DNA from: an uncultured Labedella sp.
Lineage (GTDB): Bacteria > Actinomycetota > Actinomycetes > Actinomycetales > Microbacteriaceae
NCBI GenBank assembly: GCA_934636065.1
Contig: CAKTZW010000002.1
Span: forward strand, 1-34,366
Length of the DNA: 34,366 bases
Direction: 5' to 3'
The notes under the pieces: model-generated
Database searches by the model: none
What the model saw: only the letters and a program-made list of their open reading frames with translations
Told to the model about the DNA's origin: nothing
Part shown: piece after piece, positions 30,096 to 34,366 of the stretch
How the letters are laid out: each line of letters begins with the position of its first letter
How positions within the stretch are numbered: the first letter of the stretch is position 1
Program-made: the position numbers and the translations under genes

Positions 30096-31799
30096 ATGCC
30101 CTTCCGCGTCCAGAAGCTTCTGCTCGCCTCGATCGCGTCGATCGGGGTCGCCGCCCTCGCAGGCTGCACCACCGTCGAACCCGATCGCGAGATCGATGCG
30201 TCGGTCGTCACCGTGCAGCCGGAGGCGGGCGTGACGGTCGTCAGCGACGCGGACGCCGTCGCCCGCTCGATCGAGGCGAGCCGTGTGCTGTTCGCGTCGG
30301 CGCCGGCCGTCGTCGTCGCCCCCGTCCGCGACGCGGCGGCCGTGCTCCTCTCGGCGCAGGCCGCCGTCGGGCTCGGGGTGCCGCTTCTCCTCGCGCCCTC
30401 CGCGTCCGGGACGGAGACGGGGACCGCGACGGCTACTCCCGCCGCGCCGACCGCGGAGCCCGTTCCGGCCGGGTCGGACACCGCGACCCCGGACGCCGAC
30501 GCCGGAGGCCTCGCGACGGAACTCGAGCGGCTCGGGGTCGGGACCGTCGTCGCGGTGGGGGACGCCGATCTCGAGCCGCTCGACGGCGTCACCGTCGTGG
30601 AGTCGGGAGTCGACGCCGATGAGCTCGCCTCCGCGACCGGGGTCGCCGTCTCCGAGGTTCCCGACGCGTCCGTTGCGACCGTCGCGGCGCTACGGGATCC
30701 GGTCCGACCGGCCGCCACGCCGTCGGCCGGTCCGCTCGACCCCCGGCCGACGCCCGCGAAGCCCGTCCCGTCGACGATCGCCCTGACGACCGATGCGCCT
30801 CTCGATGCGGGTGCCGCGGCGACGGCGCGCGCGGCCGGCGTGCCCGTGACCGTCGTTCCCGCGGCGGCACCGGATCCGCTGCTGTCGAGCGACACGATCG
30901 CCACCCTGCACGAGGCGGACGCGACGTCCACTCTGCTCCTCGGCGAAGCGTTCGCGGAGCTTCCCGACCCCGACTACTCTGTGCGCGCAGCCGCGACGAG
31001 CACCGGTCTGCCGGGAGGCGGACAGCACCTCTTCGACGACCGGCTCTTCGTCGCACTCTACGGCGCGCCGGGCGCTCCGGTGCTCGGGGTGCTCGGCGAG
31101 CAGGACGTCGCCGCGACGATCGAGCGCGCGCGGAAGGTGGCCGCGCCCTACGAGGGGCTCACCGATCGCGCGGTGGTTCCCACCCTCGAGGTCATCGCGA
31201 CCGTGGCGGCCGGGGACGCGGGCGACGACGGCGACTACTCCAACGAGTTGCCGCCGGAGAGGCTCGAGCCCTACATCGACGCGGCGGCCGACGCCGGCAT
31301 GTACGTCGTGCTCGACCTCCAGCCCGGCCGCACCGACTTCCTCACTCAGGCGAAGCTCTACGAGGATCTGCTCGCGAGGCCCAACGTGGGGCTCGCGCTC
31401 GATCCCGAATGGCGACTGGCCCCGAATGAGAAGCACCTCACGCAGATCGGATCCGTCACCGCCGACGAGGTCGACTCCGTCTCGAAGTGGCTCGCCGACC
31501 TCGTCGACAGTCGCAGCCTTCCGCCGAAGATGCTCGTGCTGCACCAGTTCCGCCTCGACATGATCGAGGACCGGCAGGAGCTCGACCTGTCGCACCCGCA
31601 GCTCGAGCTCCTCGTCCACGCGGACGGGCAGGGCGGCCAGCCCGACAAGCAGGCGACCTGGCGGGCGCTGCACGCGGATGCTCCCGCGGGGATGGCGTGG
31701 GGCTGGAAGAACTTCTACGACGAGGACCTGCCGATGCTGACGCCGGAGCAGACGCTGCGCGACGTCGACCCGGAACCGGACCTCGTCACCTACCAGTAG
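30096..31799 (+). CDS. Large secreted lipoprotein with cell-wall-binding-like repeats (function unknown)
   Basis: 567 residues from the ATG at 30096. The lipoprotein signal peptide ends in LAGC (Cys24). Residues about 35-300 contain three or so Rossmann-like units with VVSDADAVARSIEASRVLF, VVVAPVRDAAAVLLSAQAAV and GVGTVVAVGDADLEPLDGV, which recall the cell-wall-binding repeat 2 fold. A Pro/Ala/Thr-rich linker is at about 110-135. The C-terminal half (VVPTLEVIATVAAGDAGDDG, MYVVLDLQPGRTDFLTQAK, NVGLALDPEWRL) looks like a TIM-barrel. I recognise no catalytic set with certainty, and an enzymatic role on wall polymers is only a suggestion. It stands alone, with a leaderless promoter and a nested palindrome upstream. 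Confidence 0.75.
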   Translation: MPFRVQKLLLASIASIGVAALAGCTTVEPDREIDASVVTVQPEAGVTVVSDADAVARSIEASRVLFASAPAVVVAPVRDAAAVLLSAQAAVGLGVPLLLAPSASGTETGTATATPAAPTAEPVPAGSDTATPDADAGGLATELERLGVGTVVAVGDADLEPLDGVTVVESGVDADELASATGVAVSEVPDASVATVAALRDPVRPAATPSAGPLDPRPTPAKPVPSTIALTTDAPLDAGAAATARAAGVPVTVVPAAAPDPLLSSDTIATLHEADATSTLLLGEAFAELPDPDYSVRAAATSTGLPGGGQHLFDDRLFVALYGAPGAPVLGVLGEQDVAATIERARKVAAPYEGLTDRAVVPTLEVIATVAAGDAGDDGDYSNELPPERLEPYIDAAADAGMYVVLDLQPGRTDFLTQAKLYEDLLARPNVGLALDPEWRLAPNEKHLTQIGSVTADEVDSVSKWLADLVDSRSLPPKMLVLHQFRLDMIEDRQELDLSHPQLELLVHADGQGGQPDKQATWRALHADAPAGMAWGWKNFYDEDLPMLTPEQTLRDVDPEPDLVTYQ

Positions 31800-31824
31800 C
31801 CCCGGCCAACGGTGTCATCGGTGA

Positions 31825-31830
31825 TACCAT
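31825..31830 (+). promoter_or_regulatory. -10 element of the leaderless antitoxin gene
   Basis: TACCAT ends six bases before the ATG at 31837, which supports that ATG over the in-frame ATG at 31843. Confidence 0.5.
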
Positions 31831-31836
31831 CACAGC

Positions 31837-32040
31837 ATGGCTATGACGTTGCGACTGACCGACGCCGAGGCGGACGCCCTACGGCGTCGAGCCGAGTTCG
31901 AGTCCCGCTCCATGCAGGATGTCGCCCGTGAGGCCGTCCGCGAGTATGTCGAGCGGCACAGCCACGACGACCTGGTGGACCGAGTGCTCGACGAGGAGCT
32001 TCCGCGGTATGCGGAAGCCTTGGAGCGGCTCGCTCGGTGA
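31837..32040 (+). CDS. Ribbon-helix-helix antitoxin of a Doc-type pair
   Basis: 67 residues from the ATG at 31837. TLRLTDAEADALRRRAEFESRSMQDVAREAVREYVER is a ribbon-helix-helix DNA-binding domain (beta strand, then two helices, residues 4-42). The acidic tail (DDLVDRVLDEELPRYAEALERLAR) should block the toxin active site, as the Phd/inhibitory helix does in Fic-type pairs. The GTGA overlap with the next gene shows a toxin-antitoxin operon, probably autoregulated. The short palindromic run GGTGATACCATCAC at 31820-31833 overlaps the -10 and may be the operator. Confidence 0.85.
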   Translation: MAMTLRLTDAEADALRRRAEFESRSMQDVAREAVREYVERHSHDDLVDRVLDEELPRYAEALERLAR

Positions 32041-32414
32041 TCTACCTCACGCTGCGCGACCTCCAGCGGATCGCCGAGCGGACGATCGGGTCAGATGTGC
32101 GCATCCGTGACATCGGTCTGCTCGAGTCGGCGTGTGTTCGTCCTCGCACGACAGTCCTCGGTACCGACGCGTATCGGACGCTCGAGGAGAAGGCCGCAGC
32201 ACTCGCGCACTCGCTCGCGAAGAACCACGCCCTGGTCGACGGGAACAAGCGACTCACCCTCGCGGTCCTGATCGTGTTCCTCGGCGTCAATGGGCGGCGG
32301 CTCACCTGGTCCAACGACGAGGCATACGACTTCATCGTGGCGGTGGCCGCGGGAGAGCTCGACGAGATCGCCGACATCGCGAAGCGGATCGAGCGGGGAA
32401 GCTCGCCGCGCTGA
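32037..32414 (+). CDS. Doc-type Fic-domain toxin
   Basis: 125 residues from the GTG at 32037. The Fic/Doc catalytic loop reads H64-A-L-V-D68-G-N70-K71-R72, in the order His-x-x-x-Asp-x-Asn-Lys-Arg of Doc toxins (usual third position Phe, here Leu). The upstream IRDIGLLESACVRPRTTVLG and EKAAALAHSLAKN match the Doc helices. Doc-type enzymes phosphorylate EF-Tu and stop translation. The length and the preceding ribbon-helix-helix antitoxin in a GTGA overlap fit a Doc-type module. Catalytic residues look intact, so it is likely active. Confidence 0.9.
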   Translation: MIYLTLRDLQRIAERTIGSDVRIRDIGLLESACVRPRTTVLGTDAYRTLEEKAAALAHSLAKNHALVDGNKRLTLAVLIVFLGVNGRRLTWSNDEAYDFIVAVAAGELDEIADIAKRIERGSSPR

Positions 32415-32727
32415 ATCCTCGCGTCCAGAGCCGGAGGACGTCGCGGGCTCCGCGAAGCCGGCCCACCTCCGTGGAGAGGACGTACTCGTCGCACAGGGAC
32501 GAGGACAACGCCGTGGGGTCGACAGCGTGACAGGACGACCGCCGTCGAGGGGCGCGCTCAGCGATTCCGCCATCCGGGCCGCCACCCCCGCCTGGGGATC
32601 GCCTTTCTCGCTCCCGGCGCGCTCTGCGCGGTGGCGCTCCTCATTGGGATGGATCGCCACCGAGGGTGATTCTCGGACGGAGAGTGGCGGGTACTACGCC
32701 GGCGGTTGGGACGGTGGCTATCGGGGG
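32415..32727. other. Gene-free stretch between doc and the second lacI gene
   Basis: No supported gene or clear repeat. One plus-strand frame ends at about 32671 with a hydrophobic run (RLGIAFLAPGALCAVALLIG) but has no start or family match; it may be a decayed membrane-protein fragment. Confidence 0.4.
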
Positions 32728-33756
32728 TCAGGCGGAGTCGCGGACGACGAGTTCGGTCGGCACGATGTTCTCGCGCGGCACCTCGGTGTCGCCGTCGAGC
32801 AGTCGGAGCAGCACGTCGACGGCCGTCGCGCCCATGAGCTCCGACGGCTGCCGCACCGTCGTGAGCCCGATCTCGCCCCACGTCGCGGCCGGGCTGTCGT
32901 CGTAGCCCACGAGCGCGACCTCGCCCGGCACCTCGATCCCGCGCGCGGAGAGGGCGGCGAGTGCGCCGGAGGCCATCAGATCGGAGGCGGAGAACACCGC
33001 GTCGATCCCGGGGTGGCTCGCGAGCAGCGCGCGCATCGCCTCGGCGCCGCCCGAAGCCGTGAACTGGCCATGCGCGATGGCGTCGTCCGGCAGTCCGGCC
33101 TCGCGGAGAGCTCGCCGGAACCCGGCGAGCCGGTCCTGGCCCGCCGACATGTCCTGCGGCCCCGCGATCGTCCCGATCCGGGTCCGACCGAGCTCGATGA
33201 GGTGGCGGGTCGCACGGTAGCCGCCCGCCTCGTTGTCCACGTCGACGAAGTAGGGAGCCGCGGAGAGCTCGGCGTGGGGACGGCCGCCGTAGACGATTGG
33301 CACCGAGCCCTCCAGACGGCCCAGGAAGTCGTGGCCGCGGTGGTGCGACACGACGATCGCCCCGTCGACGTTGCCGCCCCGCACGTAGCGGACGGCCTTC
33401 CGCCCGGGATCGTCGCGCGCGACGACGAGGTTGAGCACGTACTCGGTGTCCGCGAGCCGGCGGTCGAGGCCGGCCGTGAAGCTCGCGAAGTAGGGGTCGC
33501 CGAAGAAGCGGGAGACGTCCTCGGGCACGAGCAGCGCGATGGCGTGGGTGCGGCTCGACGCGAGCGAGCGAGCGGCCCGGTTGGGGACGTAGCCGAGCTC
33601 GGCGATGGCCTTCTGCACGACCTCGACGACCTCGCCGCGCACGCTCGGCGACCCGTTGACCACGCGACTCACGGTCGCGCGCGAGACGCCGGCGGCCTCC
33701 GCCACGGCCTCGAGGGTCGGCGCGTGTCGTTCGCGGTGTCCCGTCGTGCTCGGCAT
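32728..33756 (-). CDS. LacI family repressor linked to the GH1 beta-glucosidase
   Basis: 342 residues from the ATG at 33756, with GGAGGCGG upstream. The headpiece TLEAVAEAAGVSRATVSRVVNGSPSV (about residues 14-39), hinge LGYVPNRAARSLASSRT and the sugar-binding-like core (IALLVPEDVSRFFGDPYF; VYGGRPHAELSAAPYFVDVDNEAGG; ALVGYDDSPAATWGEIGLTTVRQP) are standard. It follows the GH1 gene by 17 bases on the same strand, so it is probably cotranscribed and represses that operon, with a beta-glucoside or glucose derivative as inducer (inferred). I see no copy of the TTGGTAAC operator near it. It is distinct from the LacI at 6938-7999. Confidence 0.93.
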   Translation of the reverse strand: MPSTTGHRERHAPTLEAVAEAAGVSRATVSRVVNGSPSVRGEVVEVVQKAIAELGYVPNRAARSLASSRTHAIALLVPEDVSRFFGDPYFASFTAGLDRRLADTEYVLNLVVARDDPGRKAVRYVRGGNVDGAIVVSHHRGHDFLGRLEGSVPIVYGGRPHAELSAAPYFVDVDNEAGGYRATRHLIELGRTRIGTIAGPQDMSAGQDRLAGFRRALREAGLPDDAIAHGQFTASGGAEAMRALLASHPGIDAVFSASDLMASGALAALSARGIEVPGEVALVGYDDSPAATWGEIGLTTVRQPSELMGATAVDVLLRLLDGDTEVPRENIVPTELVVRDSA

Positions 33757-33773
33757 GCCGCCTCCGTCCGCCG

Positions 33774-34366
33774 TCAGTCCCGAGCCGGAAGCGCCCGCGC
33801 CGCGATGACGTCGCGGTAGGCCAGACCGGAGTCCTTCACGATCCGCTCCTGCGTGTCGTAGTCGACCCGCACGATGCCGAACCGCTTGTGGTAGCCCCAC
33901 GCCCACTCGTAGTTGTCGAGAAGGGACCAGTAGAAGTATCCACGGACATCCACCCCGTCGGCGATCGTGTCGAGGATCGCCTCGAGGTGGCCTGTGAGGA
34001 ACCGCGTCCGCCCCTCGTCGTGCACGGCGCCGTCGACGAGCTCATCGACGAACGCCGCGCCGTTCTCCGTGACCCAGATCGCCGTGCCCGCCGGGCCCGT
34101 GTACTCGCGGTCGACCCGCCGGAGGAGGTCGCGCAGCAGCCAGGGCTCGATCTCCCAGCCCATCGACGTCGTCTCGAGCTCCTGGGGATGCCAGTGCACC
34201 GTCTCGGCGGCGGGGAAGGGGGACCGGGTCGGACGCTCCGTGGGGGCCTGACCGCCCGTCTCCACCTCGACGGGCGTCGAGCTGACGTGCTCGCCGTGGT
34301 AGTAGTTCACCCCGAGCGCGTCGATCGGGGTCGAGATGATCTCGAGGTCGCCCTCCTGCACGTACG
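33774..34366 (-). CDS. GH1 beta-glucosidase, C-terminal part (start outside window)
   Basis: About 197 C-terminal residues are present and the frame is open to the window edge. TPIDALGVNYYHGEHV is the GH1 barrel segment. The nucleophile Glu lies in AIWVTENGAAFVDE, and DVRGYFYWSLLDNYEWAWGYHKRFGIVRVDYDTQERIVKDSG holds the conserved aglycone-site Trp/Glu residues typical of bacterial family 1 enzymes. It has no visible export signal in this part and should hydrolyse imported beta-glucosides or similar disaccharides in the cytoplasm. The acid/base Glu (in the NEP motif) is outside the window. It is upstream of a LacI gene in a likely operon. Confidence 0.92.
   Translation of the reverse strand, partial: YVQEGDLEIISTPIDALGVNYYHGEHVSSTPVEVETGGQAPTERPTRSPFPAAETVHWHPQELETTSMGWEIEPWLLRDLLRRVDREYTGPAGTAIWVTENGAAFVDELVDGAVHDEGRTRFLTGHLEAILDTIADGVDVRGYFYWSLLDNYEWAWGYHKRFGIVRVDYDTQERIVKDSGLAYRDVIAARALPARD

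Noticed and set aside
28745..30622. A 625-codon plus-strand open frame crossing sufS and the lipoprotein start
   Set aside because: It runs antisense to sufS and then out of frame through the lipoprotein gene, and has no recognisable domain.
32520..32671. Hydrophobic frame ending at 32671, like the start of a transport permease
   Set aside because: No start codon with a ribosome site or promoter, and the frame ends after one hydrophobic run; at most a decayed fragment.
32290..33819. A 509-codon plus-strand open frame antisense to the second lacI gene
   Set aside because: Shadow composition; the LacI protein on the minus strand is unmistakable.

Overview
The window is high-GC DNA (about 70 percent by eye) with dense coding, GTG starts, GTGA/ATGA gene overlaps and many leaderless promoters. 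This points to an actinomycete. Dispersed copies of an inverted-repeat element built on GGTCCCTGAGCTTGTCGAAG, together with the protein styles, suggest the family Microbacteriaceae (inference from memory, not a database search). About 36 genes are supported. The first (mannose-6-phosphate isomerase-like) and the last (GH1 beta-glucosidase) are cut by the window edges. I recognised no rRNA, tRNA, CRISPR array, insertion sequence or phage gene.

Layout. 1-6.9 kb: an isomerase-like gene, an NhaC-type antiporter, an alpha/beta hydrolase, an Lrp/AsnC regulator, a 2,2-dialkylglycine decarboxylase-like aminotransferase and a DUF1963 protein. 6.9-11.1 kb: a LacI regulator divergent from a sugar ABC importer (binding lipoprotein plus two permeases, no ATPase). 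11.1-12.3 kb: a nested palindrome, a vapBC toxin-antitoxin pair and repeats. 12.3-16 kb: a membrane protein, an NAD(P)-binding epimerase-like protein and an MFS exporter/MerR operon. 16-19.9 kb: a ROK kinase, a class A beta-lactamase lipoprotein, and a divergent LysR regulator in operon with a cytoplasmic beta-lactamase-fold protein. 19.9-24.5 kb: a hypothetical gene head-to-head with a lipoate-ligase-like gene coupled to an orphan DNA methyltransferase, two very small membrane-associated genes, and an SDR/TetR divergent pair. 24.7-28.2 kb: an aldo/keto reductase and an ada-alkA/ogt alkylation-repair operon. 28.2-30 kb: sufS-sufU. 30-32.4 kb: a lipoprotein and a ribbon-helix-helix/Doc toxin-antitoxin pair. 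32.7-34.4 kb: a second LacI gene downstream of the GH1 gene.

How the genes work together. Three copies of one LacI-type operator (consensus TTGGTAACGNTANCAA) lie upstream of the isomerase-like gene, in the lacI/ABC divergent region, and directly upstream of the ROK kinase. This predicts a dispersed regulon of uptake, phosphorylation and isomerisation, most simply for mannose or a mannoside, under the local LacI protein. A second pattern is a -10 element exactly six (once seven) bases before the start codon of many first genes. It implies that most regulators and several operons here make leaderless mRNA, and it fixes several start codons. The MFS/merR promoter carries a MerR operator in a 19-bp spacer, and the SDR/TetR intergenic region holds a perfect 20-bp TetR-type palindrome. 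I see no clear evidence of a wholly new defence or biosynthetic system. The dispersed regulon, the nested palindromes and the lipoate-ligase/methyltransferase unit are the best candidates for follow-up.
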